NCBI RefSeq assembly: GCF_014695725.1
Contig: NZ_JACJOU010000019.1
Location: 248,001 to 312,000 of the forward strand
Origin: Microcoleus sp. FACHB-672
Lineage (GTDB): Bacteria > Cyanobacteriota > Cyanobacteriia > Cyanobacteriales > Oscillatoriaceae
DNA length: 64,000 nt
Reading direction: 5' to 3'
This document shows, piece after piece, positions 8,742 to 19,699 of the stretch; positions within the stretch are counted from its first letter, which is position 1; each line of letters opens with the position of its first letter. Below the pieces are notes generated by a model, which saw only the letters and a program-made list of their open reading frames with translations, was not told the DNA's origin and made no database searches. A program made the translations under genes and the position numbers.

Positions 8742-11700
8742 ATGATGCCACTGTTCGATGAAAATCTGCTGTCTTTTGGGAAAGAACGACTGGATCACAC
8801 TCCCAATTTACTGCCAGCAGATGGCAGCGCCTTGTCCTCTGGAATTTACCCGTTCTCGCCACCAGCATCTGCAAGTGCCCCTGACAATTCCTTTTTTTCC
8901 CTTATAGAAAGCATCGAAGAATTTAATGCACAAGTTTTTCTAAATGTCAATTATTTACCGAACACATCTGCCGTCGTCAATCCCATCGGAGGGCAAGATC
9001 CGCTAACAGGAATTGATCACAGGGAAATGAGGAGTGCCGGCAATTTGCTAGTTGGCAAACCGGCACAGCAGCCGGCGGTTCGCGAGATTGTTTTTGTTGA
9101 CGCCGCCGTTGAAGATTACCAGAGTTTGGTGGCCGGCATCCCGGCAGGGGCAGAAGTTGTCATCCTTGACGCCAGCCACAACGGCACAGATCAAATAAGC
9201 GAAGTTTTAGCACAGCGTGCCGGTATCTCTGCGGTTCACATTGTCTCCCACGGTGGCCCTGGAAGTTTGAACTTAGGTAACTCAACCTTAAATCTGGCCG
9301 ATCTTGCCAAAACGCAACAGTGGGCAAACGCCCTAACCCCAGATGCAGACATCCTTATATACGGGTGTGATGTGGCATCGGGGGCGCAAGGTGAAGCTTT
9401 TGTCGAAAAACTAAGTGAATTAACCGGCGCGGATGTTGCCGCCTCCATAGATAAAACCGGCAGCGCATTACAAGGCGGAGATTGGTTGCTGGAATACGGG
9501 GCCGGCCAGATCGAGACAGATTTGGCATTTAACGAGCCGGCGAGGTTAGCTTATAACTCGGTTTTTGCCATTATCGATTCAATCGGGCAATCCACCTTTG
9601 CTGCGAATGCAACCTTTGGGGGTACTTTAATCGGTGGGTTGTCGGGCATTACTTACAATAGCGCGAACAATCAATATTACGTGATTGCCGATGCTCGCAA
9701 CAACGGAACCGGCCCGGTTCGCTTTTATACTTTCAATATCGATGTGAGTTCTGGAACCCTTGGAGCCGGCGGCGCAACGGCAACGGGTGTGACATTACTG
9801 GGAAACCCGACTCCGACTGCCTTTGCTGCCAACACGAGTGATACCGAAGGAATTGCCCTTGCACCAGGTGGGACAGGAGTATTTATTTCTTCAGAAGGGT
9901 TTTTTAGCGGCACCACGCCTACAGCACAACCGTTTATTAATCAGTTCAATATCGCAACCGGCGTTCAAACTTCAGCTTTGCCGATTCCGAGCAAGTTTAC
10001 AGCCACAAACACCACCAGTGGCATTGTCAGCAACGCCGCCTTTGAAAGCCTCAGTATCAGTCCAAGTGGGCAGTTTTTGTTTACAGCAACAGAAAACGCC
10101 TTAAAACAAGACGGTGCAGTTCCCACCGCTTCCACCGGCACTCCTTCCCGGATTTTGACCTACAATTTGGCCACTAGCACGGCAGGCGCGGAATATCTCT
10201 ACAACACGGATGCTGGTAATGGAATTTCCGAGATATTAGCCCTTGATAACACAACCCTGCTCGTGCTGGAACGCTCAATGAACCCACTAGCGCAAACGGG
10301 TAGCTTGCGCTTATACCAAGTATCGTTAACCGGGGCGACAGATATTTCAGGCTTAAACGCCCTCGCCGGTAGCCCTACAGCGGTTCAGAAAACGTTAGTT
10401 GTGGATTTGGTGGCGGCAGGTTTTCCGATTAATAATTTTGATCCGATTAATAATTTTGAAGGGATGACACTTGGCCCTACCTTGCCAAGTGGGAAACGAT
10501 CGCTCATTTTGATCAGCGATAACAACTATGGGGCCGGTATTAACCTTGCCACAACAGTTGCGGCGTTTTCGGTTAATAGTGCCCCTGTGCTGGATAACAC
10601 CGGCACCCCGACTCTCACAGCAATTGATGAAGATGTGCCCGTAGCCTCAAACACCGGCACACTGGTTTCTAACCTCATTGGCAGCAGCATCAATGACTTA
10701 GACTCTGCCGATCCAGAAGGCATTGCGGTGACAGGGTTAAACACCACCAACGGCACTTGGCAGTATTCCACTGACAGCACCACTTGGACAAGTTTAGGCA
10801 CTCCCTCTGAAAGCGCGGCAATGCTGTTGGCGGCAGATCCGAATACCCGAATTCGGTTTATCCCCAATGCCAATTTCAACGGTGGTTCGGGTAATATTAC
10901 CTTCCGCGCTTGGGATGGCACAACCGGCACCAACGGCACTACGGCAAATATTACGACTCTGGGAACTGGTGGGTTAACGTCTTTTAGCACCGCAACGGAA
11001 ACCGCCAGCATTACTGTTAATGCTGTGAATGATTTGCCGGTTCTCACCGTTCCTGGCATTCAAACAATTAACCAAAATATTAATTCAGCAATTCCGGGTA
11101 TCAGTATTGCCGATATTGATGCCGGCATCGGCAATTTGCAAGTCACGCTTTCTGCCACAAATGGAAGTCTCAATTTAAGTGCGCTCACTGGACTGACTTT
11201 TTCAACAGGTGATGGCACGGCTGACGCCAGCATGACTTTTACTGGCTCTCTCACGAATATTAACACCGCACTTGCAAATCTCACATATCGCAGCAGTGGT
11301 AACTATTCTGGGCCGGCAACAGTTAACCTAAATGTAAGCGACTTGGGAAACACCGGCACGGGAGGTGCTTTAATGGCATCGGGTTCTATTGCGGTTAATG
11401 TAACTGCTGTTCCCTATGGTGCCGGTTCCGTACTGGTTAATGAAGTCGTTACCAATCCTCAGCAAGACTGGAGTACCAGTAATTTTAATGGTGTTGTGGG
11501 TGCCGGTGTGGTTAGTGAAGGCACCGATGAATGGGCGGAACTTTACATCTCACAAGCCGGCTTAGACTTGACAAACTGGACAATTGAACTCCTTGACGGC
11601 ACCAATGTTATCGGCAATTTAACTGCTGGCGGTGCATTTCAAACGTCTCGTTATATTTCCAACACAGCCGGTAGCAGTTTCACGAATACTGCTGTAGGAG

Positions 11701-14700
11701 ATTATCTCCTATTAGGAAATGTTAACGGCGCGATGAACAATGCCATCACGCTGGTTATTAAAGATCACATCGGCACGATTATTGATCAAGTTGCCGTCGG
11801 TGCCGGTGCGCCTAGTGGCGTTGCAACGGGGGTTACGAATGAAGCAGTTGCTCGTGTGCCGAATGGTATAGATACGAATAATGATGTAATTGACTTCCGC
11901 AAGCAAGCAGCAACCCTTGGTACGTTTAATAATATTGGACAGCTTGCTTTAGCAGATCATATTTCCGGTCAAGTTAGCGATCAATTTGCTGCACCGACTT
12001 CACCTGTGCCGGCGGGGACTGTTTTACACCGCTTCCGCCTCACTGCTAGTAATGAACCTATTAACATAAGTAATCTCACATTTAATGTCTCACAAACCGG
12101 CATTGCCAATACTGATTTTACCGCCTTGCGGCTGGTTCAAGATACGAATAATAATGGCGTGGATGATGTCGGCGATGTAGTGGTGGGAACGGTTGAAAGT
12201 CCGGTGAATATCGCGGATGGTTTGAGATTTAGCAATATAACAGCGCCGGTTGGAACGAGTAATTATTTATTGAGTACGGGAGTTAATAATTTACTAGCCG
12301 GTGATCGATTAACCTTTAATTTAACAACGGCTAATATTACGGCTGCCGGTAACACAAGTTTATTACCTTTAGTAACCACCGGCACAGTTTCAAGCACACT
12401 TCATACCGTAGATGTGCCGCCACTTGCCGTAGTAATTAACGAAGTTTCTTGGATGGGAACGCAGGCGGCGGCAACAGATGAATGGATCGAACTTTATAAC
12501 CCAACAAATAATGCAATCGACCTCACCGGCTGGACGATTCAAAGTGCTGGTGGAGGGACACTTAATTATACTATTACAAGTGGTGTTATTGCAGCAGGTG
12601 GCTATTTCCTTTTAGAGCGCACAGCAGATACAACTGTTAGCAATATTGCAGCAGATGCTATTTTGACAGGTGGGATTAATAATACTGGCGGAATTTCTTT
12701 AGTTTTGCGAGAAAGTGCCGGCAATATGATTGACACCGCTAATGTAAATGGTGGTGCATGGCCGGCAGGTTCTAACACAGCAGCAACCGCTCGGTTTACA
12801 ATGGAGAGGATTGATCCGACTTCGGCTGATATTGATGGCAATTGGTTAACAAACACCGGCTTAATTCAAAATGGCTTAGATGCCGGTAATAACGCGATTC
12901 ATGGCACACCAAGAGCGCAAAATTCGGTGTATGCAACGCCAGGGGTTGTGATTACCGAATCTGGGACAACTACAAATATTACTGAAGGCGGAGTCACGGA
13001 TACTTATACAGTCGTTTTAAAAACGCCAGTGACAGCGCCGGTGGCGATTAATTTAGGTACAGTTTTTGGACAAACAAGTGTTAACGCCACATTTTTAACA
13101 TTTAATGCCAATAACTGGAATGTAGCGCAAACTGTAACAGTTTCTGCTGTTGATGATACGACAGTTGAAGCCAACCATATCGGTACTATTAATCACGTTG
13201 CCAGCAGTTCCGATTTACGATACAACGGCATTACCATCGCTTCCGTTAATGCCAATATTACTGATAACGACTCAACGCCACCGACGATTAACTTTTCAAC
13301 CGGACCGCTCAATTATACTGAAAATCAAGGTTCAGTATTAGTGGATGCCGGCATGACTGTAACCGATCCAGATTCACCTGATTTTAACGGCGGCGTTTTA
13401 ACGGTTCAATTTGCCAATACGACAGGTTTAGCGGAAGATAGTTTATCCATTCGTAACCAAGGAACAGGTGCCGGTCAAATAAGCATTGCCGGTAACGTGG
13501 TAAATTATGGAGGAGTTGCAATCGCTACCTTTAGTGGCGGGACAAATGGGGCGACACCTTTAGTCATTAATTTCAACAGCAATGCCAATATCACATCAGT
13601 TTCAGCATTGCTGCAAAATATTACCTATCAGAATAGTTCAGAAAACCCCTCAACTGCTTCCCGCACCTTACAATTCCAAATGACGGATGGAGATACTGGA
13701 ATTGGACTGCCGGTAAATAAAGCCATTAATCTGAATGCAGTCAACGATGTGGCGGTTTTAGCCACAAATGCCGACTTAACTTTAAATGAAGGTGCGAGTG
13801 GAATAATTAACACCGGCACATTACAAGTAACAGATGCTGATAATCTGCCAGCACAACTCATTTACAGCGTAACCACTTCGCCAAGTAACGGCAGTTTATT
13901 CTTAAATGGAGTTGCTACAACCAGCTTCACTCAAGACGATATCGATAACAACCGCATCACGTATTTACACAACGGAAGTGAAACGACAACTGACAGTCTT
14001 ACCTTCACGGTTTTTGATGGGACAAATACTCTAGGCGCTTCCACTTTTAACTTCACTATTAACGCAGTCAACGATGTGGCGGTTTTAGCCACAAATGCCG
14101 ACTTAACTTTAAATGAAGGTGCGAGTGGAATAATTAACACCGGCACATTACAAGTAACAGATGCTGATACTGCGCCGGCACAACTCATTTACACGGTAAC
14201 GACGGCAACGACAAATGGCACTCTATTATTAAATAACGTTGCTACTACCAGCTTCACGCAAGACGATATCAACAACAACCGCATTACTTACACACACACC
14301 GGTAGTGAAACCACAAATGACAGCTTTACTTTTACGATTTCTGATGGCACAAATACGCTAGGTGCTTCTACGTTTAACTTCACCATCAATGCAGTCAACG
14401 ATGTGCCGGTTTTAGCAGCCAATGCGGGCTTAACTTTAAATGAAGGTGCGAGTGGAATAATTAACACCAGCATCCTACAAGTAACGGATATTGATACGGC
14501 GCCGGCACAACTCATTTACAGCGTAACCACTTCGCCAACTAACGGTACTTTATTCTTAAATGGAGTCGCCACAACCAGCTTTACCCAAGACGATATCAAT
14601 AACAACCGTGCCACCTATTTACACAACGGCAGTGAAACCACAACAGACAGCTTTACCTTCACGGTTTCTGATGGGACAAATACTCTAGGCGCTTCCACTT

Positions 14701-17700
14701 TTAACTTCACCATCAATGCGGTAAACGATGTGCCGGTTTTAGCAACCAATGCCGGCTTAACTTTAAATGAAGGTGCAAGTGCAAATGTCTCATCAGGAGT
14801 ATTACAAACAACGGATATTGATACGGCGCCGGCACAACTCATTTACACCGTTACTAATTTACCAACCAATGGCACTCTATTATTAAATAATAGCGCCGCA
14901 ACCAGCTTCACCCAAGATGATATCGATAACAACCGCATCACATATTTACACAACGGCAGCGAAACCACAACTGACAACTTTACCTTTACAGTTTCTGATG
15001 GCACAAATACCCTAGGCGCATCTACATTTAACTTCACCATTAACGCAGTCAGCGATGTGCCGATTTTAGCCACAAATACTGGTTTAGCTTTAACTGAGGG
15101 GACGAGTGGAATAATTAACACCGGCACCCTACAAGTAACGGATATTGATACGGCGCCGACACAACTCATTTACAGCGTAACCACTTCGCCAACTAACGGC
15201 ACTTTATTCTTAAATGGAGTCGCCACAACCAGCTTTACCCAAGACGATATCGATAACAGCCGCATTACTTACACACACAACGGCAGTGAAACCACAAATG
15301 ACAGCTTTACCTTTACGATTTCTGATGGCACAAATACCCTAGGTGCTTCCACTTTTAACTTCACCATCAATGCAGTAAACAATGTGCCGATTTTAGCAAC
15401 CAATGCCGGCTTAACCTTAAATGAAGGAACAAGTGCAAATGTCTCATCAGGAGTATTACAGACAACCGATGTTGATACTGCGCCGACACAACTCATTTAC
15501 AGCGTAACCACTTCGCCAAGTAACGGCACTTTATTCTTAAATGGAGTCGTCACAACCAGCTTTACCCAAGACGATATCAATAGCAACCGTGTCACCTATT
15601 TACACAACGGCAGTGAAACCACAACTGACAGTTTTACTTTTACAGTAAGCGATGGCGTTAATACGTTGAATGGTGCCACATTTGCAATTAATATCACGCC
15701 TGTTAATGATGCGCCGGCAGCTAATAACGACAGTTTTATCGCAACTGAAGACACTCCCCTCACCGTTGCTTTGGCAAACAGTGTTTTAACCAACGATACG
15801 GATGTAGAAAACACCCCCTTAACAGCAGCCTTAGTAACTAACCCAAATAACGGCACAGTTACTTTCAATACAAACGGCACTTTTACTTACACTCCCAACG
15901 GAAACTTTGCCGGCACAGATAGCTTTACTTATCAAGCAAGCGATGGTAATTCTACCTCAAATATTGCCACAATTACCATTACAGTAAACCCGGTTAATGA
16001 CGCGCCGATTGCTGTGGATGACAGCTACAGCACTAACAAAAATATCCCCCTCACCATAGCCGCCGACACAGGAATTTTAGCCAGCGATAGCGATGTCGAA
16101 AATAACCCCTTAACAGCGGTACTGATAACCGACACAAATAATGGCACACTGAGCTTAAATCCTAATGGTTCCTTTACTTACACACCGAATGCCGGCTTTG
16201 TCGGTAACGACAGCTTCACCTATCAAGCAAATGACGGTTTGTTGAATTCCAATGCTGTGACTGTCTCCATTACCGTTGATGAGGCGAATGCGGTGCCGGT
16301 GTTGGCGAGAAATGCCGGCTTAACTTTAAATGAAGGTGCCGGTGTTAGCCTTTCGTCTGCAATGCTACAAACAACTGATGCTGATAACCTGCCGGCACAG
16401 TTAATCTACACAGTCACGGCTTCCTCAACCAACGGTACTCTTTTATTAAATGGAGTCGCAACAACCAGTTTCACGCAAGCTGATATTGATAACAACCGAA
16501 TTACTTACGCACACAACGGCGGCGAAACAACAAGCGACAGTTTTACTTTCACAGTTGCCGATGGTGCCGGCGGATCACTCAGCAATACGTTTAACATCAC
16601 AATAAATCCTGTGAATGTTGCGCCGGCAGCCAATAACGATAGCTTAACGCTGAACGAAAATGCGCCGACAACGGCAATTAACGTACTAGCAAATGATACC
16701 GATGCCGATGGAGATACGCTAGTAATTGCAAGTTTTACCCAACCAAGCAACGGCACCTTGCTAAGCAATGCAGACGGCACCTTCTCCTACACCCCCAATT
16801 CCAACTTTGCCGGCAGCGATAGCTTTACCTACAACATCAGCGACGGCAAAGGCGGCACAGACATCGGCATTGTCACCCTCACGATTAGCCCAACGCCAAT
16901 TCCAACGCCTACTCCAGAACCGGCACCGATTCCCACGCCTACTCCGGAACCGACTCCAACGCCAATTCCCACACCAATCCCTACTCCGGAACCGACTCCA
17001 ACGCCAATTCCCGCTCCCACTCCGGAACCATCACCGATTCCCACGCCTACTCCGGAACCGACTCCAATTCCAACTCCCATTCCTACTCCGGAACCGGCTC
17101 CAACGCCAATTCCCACACCAATCCCTACTCCGGAACCCACGCCAATTCCCACACCGATTCCCACGCCTACTCCGGAACCGGCACCCATTCCCACGCCTTC
17201 TCCAGAACCGACTCCAATTCCAACTCCCATTCCTACTCCGGAACCGGAACCGACACCCATTCCAACGCCTACTCCAGAACCGGCACCCATTCCCACTCCC
17301 ATACCAATTCCTTCTGAGTCGCCACAGCCGAATAATCAGCCGGGGACAACACCAAATGCCGGTTCTGGTGCGTTTTACTTTGAAAATTTCTTTCAGTATT
17401 TCGCAACGCGTCAGCGAGATTTTATCAACTTATTCTTTGATGAGAACTACTATCTCGCTAACAACCCTGACGTTGCCGAAGCGGTTGCGAAAGGTGTCTA
17501 TCACACCGGCTTTGAACATTTCCAAGATTTTGGATTGTTTGAAGGTCGCAATCCCAGCGAACTCTTCGATAATCAGCAGTATATCGCCGCTAATGCTGAC
17601 GTTGCCGAAGCCATCGCTGCCGGGGTTTATCAGAGTGGTTTTGAACACTTTATTCAGCATGGATTATTTGAAGAACGCGATCTAAAGCTGCTGCTATTTG

Positions 17701-18947
17701 ATGAAGCTTATTACCGAACAATGAACCTTGATGTTGCCGAAGCCATTGAACTCGGTGTCTATGACAGTGGCTATGAACACTTCATTAAACACGGTCAATT
17801 TGAGGGAAGAAATCCCAGCATTCTGTTTAACGAAAGCTATTATCTTACCCAAAATCCTGAAGTGGCTGCTGCTGTGGCTGCCGGCACTTACCATTCGGGA
17901 TTTGAACATTTCATCCAAGTTGGTTTATTTGCCGGCTTAAATCCGAGCGCTTTATTCGATAACCAAGCCTATCTCGCCCAAAATCCAAAAGTGGCTGCTG
18001 CTGTGGCTGCCGGCACTTACCATTCTGGATTTGAGCATTTCCTCAAAATCGGCTTATTTGACGGAAGTTCGCCTCAACTATTGCTGAGTAAGCAAGTGTT
18101 TGATTTTGAAAGTATGACCGAGTATTTATCAACTGCCGGTCGAGGAGCATTGGCCTTATTCTTTGATGAAAATGCTTATTTAGCTGAAAACCCAGATATT
18201 AGAGAAGCCATTGCAAACGGCGATTTTAAAACTAGCTTAGAACACTTCCTAAAATTTGCACCGGCTCAAGGACGCGGTTTGATTTCCCTATTCTTTAACG
18301 AAGAGACTTATCTCGCTGAAAACTCAGATGTTGCCTATGCAGTCGCGCAGGGAAGTTATATCAGCGGGTTAGAACACTTCTTGCAATTCGGTATCTTTGA
18401 AGGCCGCGATTCCCGATTCTTGTTATTTGATGAAGGCTTCTATCTTGCCAATAACCCAGATGTTCAAGAAGCAGTTGATAAAGGTGTGTACCGTAGTGGC
18501 TTTGAACATTACGAACGCTATGGACAAGCTGAAGGACGAAATCCTAGCAATTTATTTGATGAAAAATTCTATTTAGCTGAAAATGCTGATGTCGCAGAGG
18601 CTGTGGCTGCCGGCATTTATCGCAGTGGCTTTGAACACTTCGTTAAGCATGGTTTGTTTGAAGGACGTAATCCCTGCACTTTATTCGATAACCAGCGCTA
18701 TTTAGCAGAAAATGCTGATGTTGCCGAGGCTGTCTCTGCTGGCATTTATCGCAGTGGCTTTGAACAATTCCTAAAAGTAGGATTACAAGCGGGACGAGAC
18801 TCGCAGTTTTTGCAGTTTAACGAAGTCGCTTATTTAGCAGCGAATGCAGATGTAGCCGCTGCTGTGGCGGCTGGAGTTTACAGCAATGGGTTTGAGCATT
18901 TTAAGCGGTTTGGCCGGTTTGAAGGTCGTGCCGGCTTGATTGGATAA
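8742..18947 (+). CDS. Giant repeat-built secreted protein (DUF4347, phytase-like esterase, CSPG/cadherin-like repeats, C-terminal 44-residue repeats)
   Basis: A single intact frame of 3401 residues with ATG at 8742 behind AAGGATAGAGG. There is no Sec signal, which with the composition (Asn, Thr, Gly, Asp rich) suggests type I secretion. Domains in order: DUF4347 at about 112-266, with His in VSHGG (H170) and Cys in IYGCDVA (C209); phytase-like esterase at about 271-613; Ig/cadherin-like segments; two lamin-tail-like segments near 896 and 1229 (both with DEW-x-E-LY); six exact 109-residue cadherin/CSPG-like units at 1667-2320, then further VNDAPxANND-type units; a Pro-Thr-Glu linker at about 2715-2862; and eleven ~44-residue repeats to the end. 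It is probably a surface adhesin or sheath component. No secretion gene is adjacent. Confidence 0.88.
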   Translation: MMPLFDENLLSFGKERLDHTPNLLPADGSALSSGIYPFSPPASASAPDNSFFSLIESIEEFNAQVFLNVNYLPNTSAVVNPIGGQDPLTGIDHREMRSAGNLLVGKPAQQPAVREIVFVDAAVEDYQSLVAGIPAGAEVVILDASHNGTDQISEVLAQRAGISAVHIVSHGGPGSLNLGNSTLNLADLAKTQQWANALTPDADILIYGCDVASGAQGEAFVEKLSELTGADVAASIDKTGSALQGGDWLLEYGAGQIETDLAFNEPARLAYNSVFAIIDSIGQSTFAANATFGGTLIGGLSGITYNSANNQYYVIADARNNGTGPVRFYTFNIDVSSGTLGAGGATATGVTLLGNPTPTAFAANTSDTEGIALAPGGTGVFISSEGFFSGTTPTAQPFINQFNIATGVQTSALPIPSKFTATNTTSGIVSNAAFESLSISPSGQFLFTATENALKQDGAVPTASTGTPSRILTYNLATSTAGAEYLYNTDAGNGISEILALDNTTLLVLERSMNPLAQTGSLRLYQVSLTGATDISGLNALAGSPTAVQKTLVVDLVAAGFPINNFDPINNFEGMTLGPTLPSGKRSLILISDNNYGAGINLATTVAAFSVNSAPVLDNTGTPTLTAIDEDVPVASNTGTLVSNLIGSSINDLDSADPEGIAVTGLNTTNGTWQYSTDSTTWTSLGTPSESAAMLLAADPNTRIRFIPNANFNGGSGNITFRAWDGTTGTNGTTANITTLGTGGLTSFSTATETASITVNAVNDLPVLTVPGIQTINQNINSAIPGISIADIDAGIGNLQVTLSATNGSLNLSALTGLTFSTGDGTADASMTFTGSLTNINTALANLTYRSSGNYSGPATVNLNVSDLGNTGTGGALMASGSIAVNVTAVPYGAGSVLVNEVVTNPQQDWSTSNFNGVVGAGVVSEGTDEWAELYISQAGLDLTNWTIELLDGTNVIGNLTAGGAFQTSRYISNTAGSSFTNTAVGDYLLLGNVNGAMNNAITLVIKDHIGTIIDQVAVGAGAPSGVATGVTNEAVARVPNGIDTNNDVIDFRKQAATLGTFNNIGQLALADHISGQVSDQFAAPTSPVPAGTVLHRFRLTASNEPINISNLTFNVSQTGIANTDFTALRLVQDTNNNGVDDVGDVVVGTVESPVNIADGLRFSNITAPVGTSNYLLSTGVNNLLAGDRLTFNLTTANITAAGNTSLLPLVTTGTVSSTLHTVDVPPLAVVINEVSWMGTQAAATDEWIELYNPTNNAIDLTGWTIQSAGGGTLNYTITSGVIAAGGYFLLERTADTTVSNIAADAILTGGINNTGGISLVLRESAGNMIDTANVNGGAWPAGSNTAATARFTMERIDPTSADIDGNWLTNTGLIQNGLDAGNNAIHGTPRAQNSVYATPGVVITESGTTTNITEGGVTDTYTVVLKTPVTAPVAINLGTVFGQTSVNATFLTFNANNWNVAQTVTVSAVDDTTVEANHIGTINHVASSSDLRYNGITIASVNANITDNDSTPPTINFSTGPLNYTENQGSVLVDAGMTVTDPDSPDFNGGVLTVQFANTTGLAEDSLSIRNQGTGAGQISIAGNVVNYGGVAIATFSGGTNGATPLVINFNSNANITSVSALLQNITYQNSSENPSTASRTLQFQMTDGDTGIGLPVNKAINLNAVNDVAVLATNADLTLNEGASGIINTGTLQVTDADNLPAQLIYSVTTSPSNGSLFLNGVATTSFTQDDIDNNRITYLHNGSETTTDSLTFTVFDGTNTLGASTFNFTINAVNDVAVLATNADLTLNEGASGIINTGTLQVTDADTAPAQLIYTVTTATTNGTLLLNNVATTSFTQDDINNNRITYTHTGSETTNDSFTFTISDGTNTLGASTFNFTINAVNDVPVLAANAGLTLNEGASGIINTSILQVTDIDTAPAQLIYSVTTSPTNGTLFLNGVATTSFTQDDINNNRATYLHNGSETTTDSFTFTVSDGTNTLGASTFNFTINAVNDVPVLATNAGLTLNEGASANVSSGVLQTTDIDTAPAQLIYTVTNLPTNGTLLLNNSAATSFTQDDIDNNRITYLHNGSETTTDNFTFTVSDGTNTLGASTFNFTINAVSDVPILATNTGLALTEGTSGIINTGTLQVTDIDTAPTQLIYSVTTSPTNGTLFLNGVATTSFTQDDIDNSRITYTHNGSETTNDSFTFTISDGTNTLGASTFNFTINAVNNVPILATNAGLTLNEGTSANVSSGVLQTTDVDTAPTQLIYSVTTSPSNGTLFLNGVVTTSFTQDDINSNRVTYLHNGSETTTDSFTFTVSDGVNTLNGATFAINITPVNDAPAANNDSFIATEDTPLTVALANSVLTNDTDVENTPLTAALVTNPNNGTVTFNTNGTFTYTPNGNFAGTDSFTYQASDGNSTSNIATITITVNPVNDAPIAVDDSYSTNKNIPLTIAADTGILASDSDVENNPLTAVLITDTNNGTLSLNPNGSFTYTPNAGFVGNDSFTYQANDGLLNSNAVTVSITVDEANAVPVLARNAGLTLNEGAGVSLSSAMLQTTDADNLPAQLIYTVTASSTNGTLLLNGVATTSFTQADIDNNRITYAHNGGETTSDSFTFTVADGAGGSLSNTFNITINPVNVAPAANNDSLTLNENAPTTAINVLANDTDADGDTLVIASFTQPSNGTLLSNADGTFSYTPNSNFAGSDSFTYNISDGKGGTDIGIVTLTISPTPIPTPTPEPAPIPTPTPEPTPTPIPTPIPTPEPTPTPIPAPTPEPSPIPTPTPEPTPIPTPIPTPEPAPTPIPTPIPTPEPTPIPTPIPTPTPEPAPIPTPSPEPTPIPTPIPTPEPEPTPIPTPTPEPAPIPTPIPIPSESPQPNNQPGTTPNAGSGAFYFENFFQYFATRQRDFINLFFDENYYLANNPDVAEAVAKGVYHTGFEHFQDFGLFEGRNPSELFDNQQYIAANADVAEAIAAGVYQSGFEHFIQHGLFEERDLKLLLFDEAYYRTMNLDVAEAIELGVYDSGYEHFIKHGQFEGRNPSILFNESYYLTQNPEVAAAVAAGTYHSGFEHFIQVGLFAGLNPSALFDNQAYLAQNPKVAAAVAAGTYHSGFEHFLKIGLFDGSSPQLLLSKQVFDFESMTEYLSTAGRGALALFFDENAYLAENPDIREAIANGDFKTSLEHFLKFAPAQGRGLISLFFNEETYLAENSDVAYAVAQGSYISGLEHFLQFGIFEGRDSRFLLFDEGFYLANNPDVQEAVDKGVYRSGFEHYERYGQAEGRNPSNLFDEKFYLAENADVAEAVAAGIYRSGFEHFVKHGLFEGRNPCTLFDNQRYLAENADVAEAVSAGIYRSGFEQFLKVGLQAGRDSQFLQFNEVAYLAANADVAAAVAAGVYSNGFEHFKRFGRFEGRAGLIG
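13740..15701 (+). repeat. Six tandem 327-bp repeats inside the exoprotein gene
   Basis: Units start at 13740, 14067, 14394, 14721, 15048 and 15375 and the next domain starts at 15702, so the period is exactly 327 bp (109 codons) six times. Each encodes V-N-D-V-x-V-L-A-T-N-A followed by [22 protein letters not shown] and FTFTVSDG, the CSPG/cadherin-3 style. DNA identity between units is high, with blocks shared between non-adjacent units, which implies recent duplication and gene conversion. A more diverged seventh unit is at about 16290-16615. Confidence 0.92.
16885..17330 (+). repeat. Low-complexity Pro-Thr-Glu linker coding repeat
   Basis: About 445 bases made of variants of CCAATTCCCACGCCTACTCCGGAACC encoded in units [16 protein letters not shown] and PEPAP. 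Written in short words (for example ACTCCGGAACCG) they form a tandem array that produces long spurious frames on both strands. In the protein it is a rigid extended spacer between the repeat stalk and the C-terminal module. Confidence 0.9.
17424..18940 (+). repeat. Eleven ~44-residue C-terminal repeats
   Basis: Eleven units share the consensus [18 protein letters not shown] followed by [24 protein letters not shown]. Unit five is followed by a spacer of about 25 residues that splits the array into five plus six. Similar units occur at the ends of other large bacterial exoproteins, where their role is unclear; a place at the extreme C-terminus would fit a secretion or cell-surface attachment function. 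Confidence 0.88.
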
Positions 18948-19012
18948 ATGCTGAAATTGGGTGACAAAATTAATAATTTGATAGTAGGAAATGGAAGGCT
19001 TTAAGCGGCTTG

Positions 19013-19531
19013 CTAAAGGTTTAGTTTCTCGCGCTCATTGTGTAGATTGGGGAGAACTTCTTGAATTAAAAGATCAAGGTTAATGTAAAAAACTACTTTA
19101 CCTTCAGGCGTGTTAATTAGGTTTTGGATGGCTGCGGCGAGATTGCCTTGTCGGTATAATTCCGGAATTTCACTAAATTGGTCTTTCGGTACTTCCAAAA
19201 TAGCCGGCATTTCCGGAATTGGAATTCCCAGCCGTTCGCCATGATAAAGGGTACAGACGATGAGATAGTGACGTTCTCGCTCATCATGACTGCTAATAAA
19301 TAGCGTTGATAAATCAATAATTGTAATCGTTTCATTGTGGTCTCGCACCAACCGGCAGCCGGTTTGGAGTGTCCCGTGAGCGGTAAATTCCTTAAGAACA
19401 CGCTGAACCCGCTCAATCGGAATCGCATAATATTCGCTTCCCAATTGAAAAATAATAAGTTTCTGAGCTGTTATTCGAGAGCGTTCATCGTGTCTAGTGC
19501 GAAACCGGCGGCTGTACTTAGGACTATTCAT
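19013..19531 (-). CDS. CheW-like coupling protein
   Basis: The 172-residue protein is a single CheW fold: KLIIFQLGSEYYAIPIERVQRVL at the start, then VRDHNETITIIDLSTLF and LGIPIPEMPAILEV, the segments that bind CheA and receptor in the family. The basic N-terminal tail of about 22 residues is not part of the domain. It lies about 170 bases downstream of the CheA-hybrid gene on the same strand and closes the chemotaxis cluster. It may instead be a second, regulatory CheW. ATG at 19531. Confidence 0.87.
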   Translation of the reverse strand: MNSPKYSRRFRTRHDERSRITAQKLIIFQLGSEYYAIPIERVQRVLKEFTAHGTLQTGCRLVRDHNETITIIDLSTLFISSHDERERHYLIVCTLYHGERLGIPIPEMPAILEVPKDQFSEIPELYRQGNLAAAIQNLINTPEGKVVFYINLDLLIQEVLPNLHNEREKLNL

Positions 19532-19610
19532 TGTTATTTATAAATAAGTAGAAAAACACTGAAAATTACAATTGAAAAGCAGTCTTACCTAAACCCATCA
19601 AACCATCATC

Positions 19611-19670
19611 TATGCCTAACGGCACGCTGCGCTATCATCTGTGTTTATCTGCGTGCATCTGCGGTTTAAA
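19611..19670. repeat. Dispersed repeat, copy 2, followed by ATCTGCG-type words
   Basis: 19611-19647 nearly repeats 7114-7149. It is followed at once by GTTTATCTGCGTGCATCTGCGG, a periodic ATCTGCG word often seen as an intergenic repeat in filamentous cyanobacteria. The element lies between the CheA gene and the CheW gene. Confidence 0.7.
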
Positions 19671-19699
19671 AAAACAAATCTTTGTAATCACTCAAAGCC

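Noticed and set aside
8385-8798. 137-codon frame on the minus strand over the exoprotein start
   Set aside because: It overlaps a well-supported gene start and has no coding character.
16885-17330. CRISPR-like appearance of the linker array
   Set aside because: Units are short, contiguous and without spacers, and they translate in frame.
16768-17685. Long open frames of low complexity on both strands (305 and 157 codons)
   Set aside because: They are by-products of the Pro-Thr linker repeat in the exoprotein gene.
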